NCBI GenBank assembly: GCA_035532935.1
Contig: DATKQE010000039.1
Span: 43,389-107,388, forward strand
Source of the DNA: DATJLY01 sp035532935
Lineage (GTDB): Bacteria; Pseudomonadota; Alphaproteobacteria; ATCC43930; CGMCC-115725
Reading direction: 5' to 3'
Length of the DNA: 64,000 nucleotides
The notes below the pieces were generated by a model. That model did no database searches and was not told the origin of the DNA. It worked only from the letters and a program-made list of their open reading frames with translations. The position numbers and the translations under genes were made by a program. Shown here piece by piece: positions 1-9,088 of this stretch (position 1 is its first letter; the number at the start of each line of letters is the position of its first letter).

Positions 1-885
1 GAGCCCGACATCTTCGCCAGCCGGCTTAAGGTCATCACGCAGCGCCGCGGCGAGCTGAGCCAGCAGCGCAAGCAGCGGCTCGAGCAGCAACGCCCGAGCC
101 TGCGCCGCGCCCTGGCGCCGGGGCGCGTCACTTTCATGCGCGCGGTGATCGCGAAACTGAGGCTCGACAACATCATGGAGCAGCCCGAGCTGCGGAAAAA
201 GCTGGTGCGCGCCGGCAAGCGCAGCCAGCAGGCGCTCGTCACGTTCGCCTTTCTCAGGATCGCCTTGCCCATCCTCTTCGGCGGCGTCACCGCGCTCGTG
301 ACGTTCGGCTCGCCGAACATTCACCTGGCGCCGGCCTTGGGCATCCTGAGCTGCCTCGGCGCCGCCGGCCTCGGGTTTCTCTTGCCCGGCATCCTGGTCG
401 TCAACGCGATCACCAAGCGGCAGCAGGAAATTCAGCGGAAATTTCCCGACGCGCTCGACCTCATGGTGATCTGCGTCGAGTCCGGCATCTCGCTCGAAGC
501 GGCGTTCAGCCGCGTCGCCGAGGAGATGGCGACCGAGGCGCCGGCACTGTCCGAGGAGGTCGCGCTGACCACGGCCGAACTCTCGTTCCTCAGCGACCGG
601 CGCCAGGCCTTGGGCAATCTCGCCGAGCGGACCGGCACGCCGTCGGTGAAGTCGCTCGTGACCTCGCTCGTCCAGTCGGATAAATACGGCACGCCTCTCG
701 GCGCCGCGCTGCGCGTCGTGGCGCAAGAAGGCCGCGATGCACGCATGGCGCGGGCCGAGGAAAAGGCAGCGGCGTTGCCGGCCAAGTTGACCGTGCCGAT
801 GGTGGCGTTCTTTTTGCCGGTGCTGTTCGTGGTCATGATCGGCCCGACCATCATCCAGGTCATTCGTCTGTTCGCGAAAAGCTGA
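1..885 (+). CDS. tadC: Flp/Tad pilus assembly protein TadC (T2SS F domain), 5' end outside window
   Basis: The reading frame is open from the first base of the window, so the gene is partial at its 5' end. The first ATG in view (136) is internal, because coding-like sequence precedes it. The visible 294 residues hold two N-side membrane segments, a cytoplasmic stretch with the T2SSF features (FPDALDLMVICVESG, then SLEAAFSRVAEEM), and a C-terminal hydrophobic anchor. TadC family proteins are inner-membrane platform components that work with TadB and the TadA ATPase in assembling Flp pili. Upstream tad genes presumably lie outside the window. A TadD-like gene follows on the opposite strand, which is not the usual co-directional tad order. 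Confidence 0.88.
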   Translation, partial: EPDIFASRLKVITQRRGELSQQRKQRLEQQRPSLRRALAPGRVTFMRAVIAKLRLDNIMEQPELRKKLVRAGKRSQQALVTFAFLRIALPILFGGVTALVTFGSPNIHLAPALGILSCLGAAGLGFLLPGILVVNAITKRQQEIQRKFPDALDLMVICVESGISLEAAFSRVAEEMATEAPALSEEVALTTAELSFLSDRRQALGNLAERTGTPSVKSLVTSLVQSDKYGTPLGAALRVVAQEGRDARMARAEEKAAALPAKLTVPMVAFFLPVLFVVMIGPTIIQVIRLFAKS

Positions 886-920
886 GCCCGGCGCGGGTCT
901 GCGCGAACCGACGATCCGGT

Positions 921-1709
921 TCAGGGCTGCGGTTGGGGCGGCGCCGCGGCGGCAAGGTCGCGGTAGTATTCGATCGTCTGGCGCGCCAGCGCCGGCGGCA
1001 GGTTGCGCCGGGTCAATTCCTCGGCCTTCGGCATGTTGCCGCTCAAGGCGTAGATGAGCGCGAGATTCTGGCGCACGCGAAGATCGGCGCCTGGTGCCGC
1101 AATTGCGCGCCGTGCCAAGCCGCGCGCGCCGTCGAGATCGTTCGCCATCGCACGCGACAGGGCGAAATTGTTGAGTACGGCAGCGTTATCGGGCGCGATC
1201 CTGAGCGCTGCTTCGTAGCTCCGGTCGGCGCGGCCGTAATCGCCGAGCCGGTCATAAGCGAGCCCCAGCGCCGAGCGCAATTTCCAGTCATGGGCGTCGC
1301 CATTGACGGCCCGCGCCAGGAGCGCCGCGGCCTCCGTGGCTTCGCCCTTGGCGAGCTTCACCTTGCCGACTTCGGCGAGAACCGCGGGGTCGTCGGGCTT
1401 CAGCTTGAGCGCCTTGGCCGCGACCGCCTGCGCCTCGTCGAGCCCGCCGACCAGCCTCAGGCTGCGCATGAGTCCGATGGCGGCGGTGACGTTCTCGGGA
1501 TCGCGGGTGAAGACGCCCCGGTAATACGTCGCCGCCGTGGCGGCATCGCCCTCCTCCAGCGCCGCCGCTGCCGCGTTGAGGATCGGGCGCGTGAGGTCGG
1601 GCTGGTTGTGCGAATCCGCATCGGGCGCCGGGCCGGACCGCGCGACGCACGCCGCCGCCAGCATCGACGCGAAGAAGGCGCACATGAGAGGCCGCCACGA
1701 AGCTGGCAC
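921..1709 (-). CDS. TadD-like TPR lipoprotein
   Basis: The 262-residue product starts with a short lipoprotein signal ending in a lipobox (SMLAAAC), so it is likely anchored in the outer membrane. The rest is helical TPR repeats; two clear units read EEGDAATAATYYRGVFTRDP and RLGDYGRADRSYEAALRIAP. TadD is the pilotin-like TPR lipoprotein of Flp pilus machines and helps localise the CpaC secretin. The gene is convergent with tadC, and the TadE and CpaC-N-like genes lie nearby, which supports a role in pilus assembly. The GTG at 1709 is used as start; an ATG eight codons in (1685) would leave the signal without its basic residue. Confidence 0.8.
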   Translation of the reverse strand: MPASWRPLMCAFFASMLAAACVARSGPAPDADSHNQPDLTRPILNAAAAALEEGDAATAATYYRGVFTRDPENVTAAIGLMRSLRLVGGLDEAQAVAAKALKLKPDDPAVLAEVGKVKLAKGEATEAAALLARAVNGDAHDWKLRSALGLAYDRLGDYGRADRSYEAALRIAPDNAAVLNNFALSRAMANDLDGARGLARRAIAAPGADLRVRQNLALIYALSGNMPKAEELTRRNLPPALARQTIEYYRDLAAAAPPQPQP

Positions 1710-1952
1710 TATCGCATCCCCGTTTCCCTGCCGCTCGGCCGCCCCGCAGCCTTCGGCGCCGGATTTACGGCCATTCTATTCCCGCCTCGTGGCCCCGGCA
1801 ATTCGTTGGAATTGGGCACAGGCGAGGCGTGATCGATCGGCACCACGGCGGCAGCGGCCGCGTCAACCTGACTGCAATATCCGTGCAACACGCCTGTCAC
1901 ACCCAGCCCATACAGTTGCGTCGTGATAACGCAAATTTCGGGGGAACTGGAA

Positions 1953-3509
1953 ATGACGCCCATTCCGAACAGTCGCAGCGCCGTCTTCGGTCGCAGTGCC
2001 CGGCAGAGTCTCGTTATCGGTGCGGCTTTGCTGAGCAGTTCCGGCACGGTCCTCGCCGCCGGCTCGCCGCACAGCGGCTTCGTGCCCAACACGCTGGTGG
2101 TGAGCCGGATCCAATTCAACGCGGATACGAACCCGGCGCGTTCCGGTGAGACGTACCCCGCCATCTTCAATGATCCCAACGTACCCGGCATTCAGGGCAG
2201 CATCTTTCTCGACAGCTACTGGCCGGTGCCGAATTCACCGCGCCTCGGCTCGCTGCCCCTGACCGGCTTGAGTGTGAACGGCACGCCCATCACCACGAGC
2301 TTCAGTTCGAAATCCGAAGGCGCGCTCAATCTCTCCGTCGATGGCCGGTTCCTGACCTATTTGGGCTATGTCGCGGTGCCCGGCCTCGAGGGCGTATCCA
2401 ATTCCTATACGACCGATCCGAACGCGCAGCTTTCGACCCATGTCGGCCCGTTCTATGACCGTGCCGCCGCGCTCATCAAATTCGACGGCAGTTTCTCCGT
2501 CACGGCCGAGCCCGATGCCTTCAGCGGCGACAATCCGCGCGCAGCGACAACCGTGGACGGCCAGGAATTCTACATGGCCGGGAATGCAGACTCGACCGAG
2601 TATGGTGCGGCGCCCTTCACGGGACCCGGCACGACCATCGGGGTGCGGTTCGGCGCGCCGGGATCGCCCGTCTCCATTCGGCTTGGAACTTATCTCGCGA
2701 CCGACCGTACCGATGAATCGACCAAGAAACACGTCAAGGACAACAACTGGCGCGGCATCGCGATTTTCAACAACAATCTTTACGTGTCGAAGGGGAGCGG
2801 CGGCAACGGCGATGACGGCGTGTTCCAGGTCCTGAACGGCACCGGCAACGGGGTGCCTGCCGGCGGGACCTCCAACCAGATCGTCCCATTGTTTGGCGTT
2901 CGCGCGACGAACCCTGTTACCAAGGCCTCGTCGTTCCTGACGCCATTCGGTTTCTGGTTCGCGAATCCGACAACCTTGTACGTGGCCGACGAGGGAAATG
3001 CCACGATCTCGACGACGGACGCCAACGGCAACCCCGTGACCCAGCTCGTCTCCGACCCGCTCGCGGGACTGCAGAAATGGGTGCTCGTCAGCAATGTTTG
3101 GACGCTCGAATACGTGATCCAGGACGGGCTGCAACTGAACCAACCGGCGAATGTGCCGGGATACCCGGTTCCGACCTACACGACAGGCCTGCGCAATCTG
3201 ACCGGCCGAGTCAACGACGATGGCACCGTGACCATCTATGCGATCACGGCACAATACAGCACGATATCCGGCGGCGAGCCGGATCCGACGAGGCTCGTCG
3301 CGGTCAAGGACGCGATCGCGGCAACGGCGCTTCCGCGCGAGCGGGATGCCGACCAGCGTCAGGCCGATTTCCGCGGCAATGACGGCGACGGATTCGATGC
3401 GCATCATGGCGGCGACGCCAACGACGGCCGATGGGACGAATTCTATACGCTTCAATCTTCGCGAGCGGGCGAGGTCTTCCGCGGCGTCGCCTTCGCCCCG
3501 CAGCAGTAA
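1953..3509 (+). CDS. secreted hypothetical protein, possible beta-propeller
   Basis: ATG 1953 is chosen because a GGGGAA ribosome-binding sequence precedes it; a GTG ten codons upstream is less likely. The product has about 518 residues and starts with a Sec signal peptide (RQSLVIGAALLSSSGTVLAA). The mature part is rich in Gly, Asn, Thr and Asp and has repeated short strands such as NNNLYVSKGSGGNGDDGVFQ and NPTTLYVADEGNATISTT, which resemble blades of secreted beta-propellers. It ends with an acidic, Asp/His-rich stretch (GNDGDGFDAHHGGDANDG) that could bind metal. I do not recognise a named family. It is flanked by pilus-related genes, but nothing shows that it belongs to the pilus. Confidence 0.75.
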   Translation: MTPIPNSRSAVFGRSARQSLVIGAALLSSSGTVLAAGSPHSGFVPNTLVVSRIQFNADTNPARSGETYPAIFNDPNVPGIQGSIFLDSYWPVPNSPRLGSLPLTGLSVNGTPITTSFSSKSEGALNLSVDGRFLTYLGYVAVPGLEGVSNSYTTDPNAQLSTHVGPFYDRAAALIKFDGSFSVTAEPDAFSGDNPRAATTVDGQEFYMAGNADSTEYGAAPFTGPGTTIGVRFGAPGSPVSIRLGTYLATDRTDESTKKHVKDNNWRGIAIFNNNLYVSKGSGGNGDDGVFQVLNGTGNGVPAGGTSNQIVPLFGVRATNPVTKASSFLTPFGFWFANPTTLYVADEGNATISTTDANGNPVTQLVSDPLAGLQKWVLVSNVWTLEYVIQDGLQLNQPANVPGYPVPTYTTGLRNLTGRVNDDGTVTIYAITAQYSTISGGEPDPTRLVAVKDAIAATALPRERDADQRQADFRGNDGDGFDAHHGGDANDGRWDEFYTLQSSRAGEVFRGVAFAPQQ

Positions 3510-3660
3510 TCGGCCCGCCCGAGCCAAGCGGTGTGGCGCCATTCGGCGTGACGGAATCCGCCGACGCCGTCACGCGGTCGCAGGTGCGTGGCAGCTATGA
3601 TTCGACCCGCGCTTTTGCTAGACATTTGCGTGCGGCGAATGCGTCTCGATGCGGTGAGGG

Positions 3661-4185
3661 ATGGTCGACACACCCACGTATGCACGACACCAGCGATGCT
3701 GCCGTGGCGGCGCGGCGATCGGGATCGCCGTGCTCGGCACGGCATTGGCGCTCCCGATCCCGGCGGCGGCACAGCAGAGCCGGCCGGTCGTCCTGCGCGT
3801 CACCGTCGATCATGCCACCGTACTCACGCTCGCAGCCGCGCCCGCCGTCGTGCTCATTGCCGACCCGCAGGTCGCGGACATCGTCGACGAGCGGAATAAT
3901 CTCATGTTCGTGCTCGGCAGAAAGCCGGGCGCGACCAACCTCCTGGCTTTCGACGGCAGCGGCCGCCGCCTGCTCGACCGCGAGATCGTCGTGGTGCCGG
4001 AAAACGCCAATACGGTGACGGTCACCCGCGCGAACGACCAGACGGAGTATATCTGCGCGCCGCGCTGTGCCTTCCGCGCGCATGTTCCGACGCAAGCGCG
4101 GACGCCGTCCGAGATCGGTATCGCGTCCGAAGGCGCCACCGGCGCGGCGCCCGTCGGCGCGCGGCCCGGCCCGCCGGGCCGATGA
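3661..4185 (+). CDS. pilus formation protein N-terminal domain protein (CpaC-N-like)
   Basis: The product has 174 residues: a Sec signal peptide (AVLGTALALPIPAAA) followed by one domain of about 80 residues. Its signatures match the N-terminal domain of CpaC/RcpA secretins: VLTLAAAPAVVLIADPQVAD, then VLGRKPGATNLLAFDGSGR. The secretin barrel itself is absent, so this is a stand-alone periplasmic domain, common in alphaproteobacterial tad neighbourhoods. The last 50 residues are low-complexity (Ala, Gly, Pro, Arg). It likely assists Flp pilus assembly in the periplasm, but the partner is not visible here. Confidence 0.8.
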   Translation: MVDTPTYARHQRCCRGGAAIGIAVLGTALALPIPAAAQQSRPVVLRVTVDHATVLTLAAAPAVVLIADPQVADIVDERNNLMFVLGRKPGATNLLAFDGSGRRLLDREIVVVPENANTVTVTRANDQTEYICAPRCAFRAHVPTQARTPSEIGIASEGATGAAPVGARPGPPGR

Positions 4186-4225
4186 GCGGCGAACCGCCCC
4201 GACCGGCGCGCCGATCCCGACATCC

Positions 4226-4663
4226 TCAGGCCGGATAGCAGGAGCTCGCGGTGAGCGTGAGCGCGAAGGCCGGGCCGAGCGGGAGCGTGAAGCTGTAGGG
4301 ATAGCTTGCCTTGACGCAATGGAAGCCCGCGGGGGTGGTCTCCGAGAAGACGCTCGCGGCGGGGCTCAGCCCATAGGCTTCGGTCACGGCAAAGGAAGCG
4401 ACGTTGCTCGCCGTGCTGCAATCGGGGGTCCCGCCGGACTGCGACGAGACACTGGCGCAGCGCGCGGCCTCGGTCACGGCGTGCTGCAACGCCAATTGAA
4501 GGAACAGCGCTTGGCCGAATTCGATGATACCCATCAGGAGGAGCACGAAGAACGGCAGCAGCAATGCAAACTCGATCGCCGTCACGCCGTCCAAGAGCCG
4601 GCCCAGGCCACTCAAGGTTGCGAGTGCCTGCGCGTTTCCGGGGATCGCTTCATCCGCGGCCAT
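4226..4663 (-). CDS. TadE-like pseudopilin/pilus assembly protein
   Basis: ATG 4663 is preferred because AAAGAGG lies about 8 bases upstream; a GTG at 4702 would add 13 residues. Near the N-terminus is the TadE hallmark (GVTAIEFALLLPFFVLLLMG): a Glu following a short leader, then a transmembrane helix, as in minor pseudopilins processed by TadV/CpaA. The remaining periplasmic part has several Cys residues (ARCASVSSQ, PDCSTAS, FHCVKAS, SSCYPA) that could form disulphides. It fits the tad genes to its left. It is the last gene of a minus-strand run that includes hlyD and hlyB, but the functions differ. Confidence 0.85.
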   Translation of the reverse strand: MAADEAIPGNAQALATLSGLGRLLDGVTAIEFALLLPFFVLLLMGIIEFGQALFLQLALQHAVTEAARCASVSSQSGGTPDCSTASNVASFAVTEAYGLSPAASVFSETTPAGFHCVKASYPYSFTLPLGPAFALTLTASSCYPA

Positions 4664-4741
4664 GGAAGGCGCCTCTTTCGGATGCGGATCGTGCTCTACC
4701 ACCGCGGCGCCGGAAAGTCGACCGGCCGCAACAGCGCGGGG

Positions 4742-6127
4742 TCAGGGTTCGCGGAAGCTTTCGTTGATGCCGCGCAGGAAGGGGTAAAGGAGATAGCTGA
4801 CGAGCCGGCGCGATCCCACCTTGATTTCGGCGGTCGCGGTCATGCCGGGCATCAGATGGAAATCCGGCGGCGCGTGGCGCAGCGCCATCGATTGCAACGC
4901 CACCCGCACTTTGTAGAAGGGCTTGGTCTGGCCCGCATCGGGCGCCGCGCCGCTTTGGTTGTCGGGCGTGAAGCTGTCCCGCGACACGACCGTCACGCGG
5001 CCGGCCAGCGTGCCGTACTGCTGATAGGGATAAGCCTCGAGCTTGATCGTCGCCTCATCGCCGACGGCGATCTGTCCGATGTCGCGCGTCGCGATCGCCG
5101 CCTCGATCTCCACCGGCACCTTGACCGGAACGAGGGTGAAAAGGGTCTCGGCCTCGCGCATCACCGAGCCGACCGAACGCGGCGCGATCTGCAGCACGAC
5201 CGCATCCATCGGCGTTCTCAGCACCACCATCTCGCCCCGACGCGTCGCCTTGCTGAGCTGATCGGCGACGGTCGCCTCGTCGCGCTGCGCGCTCACGAGG
5301 TCCTGCGCCAGGTCTTGGCGCCACTTCTTGACGAAGCTTTGGCGCTCGGCCGCGGCGCCGTCGAGCTGATGCTGGAACTCGGCGATCTCGCTCTGCGCCT
5401 GATCGACCGAACGCTCGACGTCGAGGCGTGAATCCGTTGCGGCCAGCGCCGCGATCTTCGAGCCGGTGCCATTCGCGGCGAGCTGCTTGCGCATCGTCTC
5501 GACCTGCTGCAACACGGCCAGTCGCTGGCGCAAGACGTCGATCTCGCGATTGCGCGTGGCGATCTCCGCCTGAAACTGCGCGACGCGCTGATCGTAGACC
5601 TCGAGCTGCGCCGTATATTGCCCCTGCCGGTCGCGCGCGATCCCCATCTGCACTTGCTCGTCGGCCGTCAGCGGCACCGCCGGGCTATAGGGTTCGCCGG
5701 CCAGCTCTGCCTCGTCGCGCGCGATCTGCGCGTCGAGGCTCGAACGTCGGCGCGCGAGCTCGGTGACGTCGGCGTTGGTAAAGCTTGGATCGAGATGGGC
5801 GAGCGGCTCGCCCGCATGCACCAGCTCGCCGACCCGCACGTCGATGCTGCGGATCACCGCGGTCTCGAGCGGCGCCACGACGATATTCGAGGCGGTCGTG
5901 ACGACCTTGCCTTGGCCGATGACGATCTCGTTCACGCGCGAGAGCGATGCCCACGCCACCACCGCCACGATCGCCGCCGCCGTCGCATAAAGCGTCACGC
6001 CGGCCACCGGCGAGGGGCCGCGGAGTTCTGCCTCGACCGCGTCGCTCTGAAACTCCTGCATCGCCGACAGCGCTTCGCCGCGGCGCGGCGGCGGCAATTG
6101 CTTCAGTTGTACGACGCGGCGGCTCAT
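4742..6127 (-). CDS. HlyD-family type I secretion membrane fusion protein
   Basis: ATG 6127 overlaps the stop of the upstream ABC transporter as ATGA, so translation is probably coupled; an earlier start at 6154 would overlap more. The protein has a single N-terminal transmembrane helix (VTLYATAAAIVAVVAWASLS), a biotinyl-lipoyl-like half (VVAPLETAVIRSIDVRVGEL), a long central coiled coil rich in Gln, Ala and Arg, then the second lipoyl half and the C-terminal beta-barrel typical of HlyD/PrtE adaptors. It bridges the inner-membrane ABC exporter and a TolC-like channel. No TolC gene is in the window. A plausible substrate is the FG-GAP protein at 22-25 kb, which has no signal peptide; this is inference. 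Confidence 0.92.
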   Translation of the reverse strand: MSRRVVQLKQLPPPRRGEALSAMQEFQSDAVEAELRGPSPVAGVTLYATAAAIVAVVAWASLSRVNEIVIGQGKVVTTASNIVVAPLETAVIRSIDVRVGELVHAGEPLAHLDPSFTNADVTELARRRSSLDAQIARDEAELAGEPYSPAVPLTADEQVQMGIARDRQGQYTAQLEVYDQRVAQFQAEIATRNREIDVLRQRLAVLQQVETMRKQLAANGTGSKIAALAATDSRLDVERSVDQAQSEIAEFQHQLDGAAAERQSFVKKWRQDLAQDLVSAQRDEATVADQLSKATRRGEMVVLRTPMDAVVLQIAPRSVGSVMREAETLFTLVPVKVPVEIEAAIATRDIGQIAVGDEATIKLEAYPYQQYGTLAGRVTVVSRDSFTPDNQSGAAPDAGQTKPFYKVRVALQSMALRHAPPDFHLMPGMTATAEIKVGSRRLVSYLLYPFLRGINESFREP

Positions 6128-8256
6128 GCGAAATGCCGCGTCTGCTGCCGCCACAGGCCGGCATAGACCGGACAGGTCGCGATCAGTTCGGCATGGCGCC
6201 CGAAGCCGATCTTGTGGCCGCGCTCCATCACCAGGATCGCATCCGCATCGGCGAGCGTGCCGAGCCGGTGCGACACGATGATGACCGTCCGGCCCGCCGC
6301 GATCCTGCGCAGGTTCGTCTGGATGATCGCCTCGCTGTCGGGGTCGAGCGCGCTCGTCGCCTCGTCGAGAATGAGCACGGCCGGACGGACGATGAGGGCG
6401 CGCGCAATCGCAAGCCGCTGCCGCTGTCCGCCCGAGAGATTGCTCGCATTCTCCTCGAGCTGCGTGTCAAATCCCTGGGGCATCCGTTCGATGAACTCGT
6501 CGGCGCCAGCAAGCGATGCCACCGCGACGATCTCTTCGATGCTGGCGCCCGGCCGGGGCGCGGCGATGTTCTCGCGTACCGTGCCGCGGAACAGGAAATT
6601 GTCCTGCAGCACCACGCCGATGCGCGAGCGCAGATGGGTGAGGTCGATGTTGCGGACATCGACGCCGTCGATGCGGATGACGCCGCCCTGCGCCTGGTTG
6701 ATGCCCTGGATGAGGCGGGTGATTGTGGTCTTGCCCGAGCCGCTGTGGCCGACGACGCCGAGGATCTTTCCAGCCGGAACGGTGAAGGATACGCCGGCCA
6801 GCACCGGCTCGCCTTCGGGATGATAGCGGAACGTCACGTCGTCGAACTGGATCGCCCCGCGGATGGGCGGCTCCATGCCGCGCGCGCCGCTGCGCTCGGG
6901 CCGCGCATTCATGATCGTGGCGAGCATGCGCACCGAGAGCGCCGTGTCCTGGTACTCGTGCACCAACCCCACCAGTTGGCCGAGCGGTCCCGACACGCGC
7001 CCCGCCAGCATCTGAAAGGCGATGAGCGCGCCCACCGTGATGCTGTTGCGAAACACGAGCAGCGTGCCGACAGCCACCACGGCGATGATCATCAGCTTTT
7101 CGAGGCTTTGCATGGCGGTCTGCGCCAGCGTGGAAACGATGCCCACGCGGTAGCGCATGGTCAGCGACTCGACCGACCAGCTATCCCAGACGCGGCGCTG
7201 CTGCGTTTCGAGCGCCAGCGACTTGACCGTATGCATGCCATGGATGGCTTCGACCAGCAGCGACTGGCGGCGCGCCTCGAGCTCGTAGAGCTTTTGCAGC
7301 CGCGAGCGGAACGGCTTGATCAGCGCGGCGATGGTCGCCGCCACGAGCAGCGCGAAGACGGCGACGATCGCGGTGAGCTTGGCGCTATAGAGCAGCAGGA
7401 CCGGCACGAACACCAGCAGAGCCGTGCTGTCGACAAGAGTGAGGAAAAGGCGGCCGGCGAGGAATTCGCGAATCTTCTCCGCCTGCTGCATGTGCTTGAC
7501 CAGGACACCGGCGCGCGCGTTCTCGAAGAAATCGAGCGGCAGCCGCATCAGATGCGCGAAGGTCCGCGTCGCCAGGCGGACATCGATCTTGTTCGACACA
7601 TGCAGGATGAGATAGCGCCGCAGGAATCCGAACAGCGCCTCGAATCCCGCCGCGGCGACGACACCGCCGGTCAGCACATAGAGCGTGGCGTAGGCCTGGT
7701 GCACCAGCACCTTGTCCACCACCACCTGGAAGAACAGCGGCACCGCCAGCCCGAGAAGATTGAGCATCACCGCGGCGATCGCGACATCGCGCAGCATGCT
7801 CTTCACTCGCCACATCTCGGCGAGGAACCAGCCGAGGCCAAAGGGCCGCTCGGTGTCGCTCAGGCGATAGCTGCGCTTCACCAGCACCGCCTCGCCGTCC
7901 CATTCCTCGCACCAGGGCCCGCGCGGGAAGAACTGGAAATTGTTGCGGTCGCGCTCGGGATCGATGACGACGAGTTCGCCGTCGCCGCCCTGGCTGGGGC
8001 GGAAGCCGGAGACGATCACCCAGGTGCCGTCGCGCCGCCGCGCCAGCAGCGGATAGGCCTCGCCGGCGGCGATGATCTCGTCCCATGTCAGCCGCGTACG
8101 CCGCGCGCGCAGCCCGTTGGCGACGGCCATCTTCACGACGAGCGCGGCCGAAGGCTCAGCCTCGAGCGGGCCGTGGGCGCGCGCCAGATTGTCGGCGTTG
8201 ACGTCGATGCCATGACGCCGCGCAACCGCCGCGAGGCAATAAAGACCGGTCAGCAT
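6124..8256 (-). CDS. HlyB-like peptidase-domain ABC exporter (type I secretion)
   Basis: The architecture is a C39-like N-terminal domain (about 1-125), a six-helix membrane domain (about 150-430) and an ABC ATPase with Walker A GHSGSGKTT (near residue 498), signature NLSGGQRQR, Walker B VLILDEAT and the switch His in VSHR. In true C39 peptidases the first motif carries a catalytic Cys. Here the aligned start reads MLTGLYCLAAVARRHG and that Cys is missing, as in HlyB (GLYAL). The domain is therefore probably a substrate-binding C39-like domain, and substrates keep their C-terminal signal. The length of 710 residues is normal. The gene is first in a two-gene operon with hlyD. Confidence 0.92.
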   Translation of the reverse strand: MLTGLYCLAAVARRHGIDVNADNLARAHGPLEAEPSAALVVKMAVANGLRARRTRLTWDEIIAAGEAYPLLARRRDGTWVIVSGFRPSQGGDGELVVIDPERDRNNFQFFPRGPWCEEWDGEAVLVKRSYRLSDTERPFGLGWFLAEMWRVKSMLRDVAIAAVMLNLLGLAVPLFFQVVVDKVLVHQAYATLYVLTGGVVAAAGFEALFGFLRRYLILHVSNKIDVRLATRTFAHLMRLPLDFFENARAGVLVKHMQQAEKIREFLAGRLFLTLVDSTALLVFVPVLLLYSAKLTAIVAVFALLVAATIAALIKPFRSRLQKLYELEARRQSLLVEAIHGMHTVKSLALETQQRRVWDSWSVESLTMRYRVGIVSTLAQTAMQSLEKLMIIAVVAVGTLLVFRNSITVGALIAFQMLAGRVSGPLGQLVGLVHEYQDTALSVRMLATIMNARPERSGARGMEPPIRGAIQFDDVTFRYHPEGEPVLAGVSFTVPAGKILGVVGHSGSGKTTITRLIQGINQAQGGVIRIDGVDVRNIDLTHLRSRIGVVLQDNFLFRGTVRENIAAPRPGASIEEIVAVASLAGADEFIERMPQGFDTQLEENASNLSGGQRQRLAIARALIVRPAVLILDEATSALDPDSEAIIQTNLRRIAAGRTVIIVSHRLGTLADADAILVMERGHKIGFGRHAELIATCPVYAGLWRQQTRHFA

Positions 8257-8430
8257 CCGCGAAAACTTGGCCAGCGCTATCGTTTGCGAATCTTAAGAGT
8301 AATTCGGATCCCGGGAAAGCCCCTGGAGTGGCGACCGCCCCAGACTTCTCTTATCCCGTAAAGGTTAGGGAAGCATTATTGGCAATTTTCCCGTGTGCCG
8401 CCGCCGGGCGGCACGACGGGTCGGCGCCGC

Positions 8431-8820
8431 TCACGCTTCGAGCGCATAAACCGCAAGGACCACGACGCCGGTGACGGCGAGCGTGGCGTGAACGCCGACC
8501 AGGAGGGCGGGGACACGCCGCCCGCGCTGCTGCAGCGCCAGCATCGCGAGGCCCAACGCGGCGGCGAGCGCCAGCACGACAGCGGCGATCATGCCGAACG
8601 ACTGCGTTCCCGCGCTCGCGCCGCGGATCGGTCCCCGGAGCGCGACGACCAGCACGAAATAGCCGGCCACGGCAAGCACGAGGTGGATCACAACGAGGGC
8701 CCGCGGCCGCGCCATCCGGGCCGCGGGATACATCCGCCCGACCGCCAGGACCGAACCCGCAACCGCGGCGAGCGCAATGATCAATGTGGCGAGATCGAGC
8801 ATCGAAACAGCGACGGGCAC
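8431..8820 (-). CDS. four-helix membrane protein, hypothetical
   Basis: The product has 129 residues and four predicted transmembrane helices. Helices 2 and 4 look like an internal duplication: VIHLVLAVAGYFVLVVAL and VGVHATLAVTGVVVLAVYAL share a His, then Ala-Val-x-Gly and a Leu. Paired in-membrane His residues can carry haem, so a small cytochrome-b-like function is possible, but this is inference. The GTG at 8820 has a GAGGCGGGG stretch just upstream; an ATG at 8802 is an alternative start. The gene stands alone, 175 bases from the start of the HlyB-like gene, on the same strand. I do not recognise the family. Confidence 0.65.
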   Translation of the reverse strand: MPVAVSMLDLATLIIALAAVAGSVLAVGRMYPAARMARPRALVVIHLVLAVAGYFVLVVALRGPIRGASAGTQSFGMIAAVVLALAAALGLAMLALQQRGRRVPALLVGVHATLAVTGVVVLAVYALEA

Positions 8821-9088
8821 GCCCCGCCTCGCCGCACTCCATCATGTCCGGCTCGACGGGGCAACCGAAATCCATGGCCCGGCGTTTCATCGCCCGAGCC
8901 GGCGGCGGACATGCTGCGGAATTCGGCGAGCTATCTTATGAACCAGGAACAATGGTGCCCAGGGCGGCGACACGTTGGTTCTTGGCGGTCCTGCGCGCCC
9001 GCCCTTGCCACGGCGTCGATCCGCTCGCCGACGCCATCGACGCGCTCAGCGGAAACCGCCGCTACGATCCGACCATCCGCAAGCCGCT

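Noticed and set aside
2235..3542. 435-codon minus-strand frame
   Set aside because: Antisense shadow of the secreted protein gene, without motifs.
5947..8361. Long plus-strand open frame of about 800 codons
   Set aside because: It is antisense to the HlyB-like gene, His/Arg/Asp-rich and without any protein motif; a GC-rich shadow frame.
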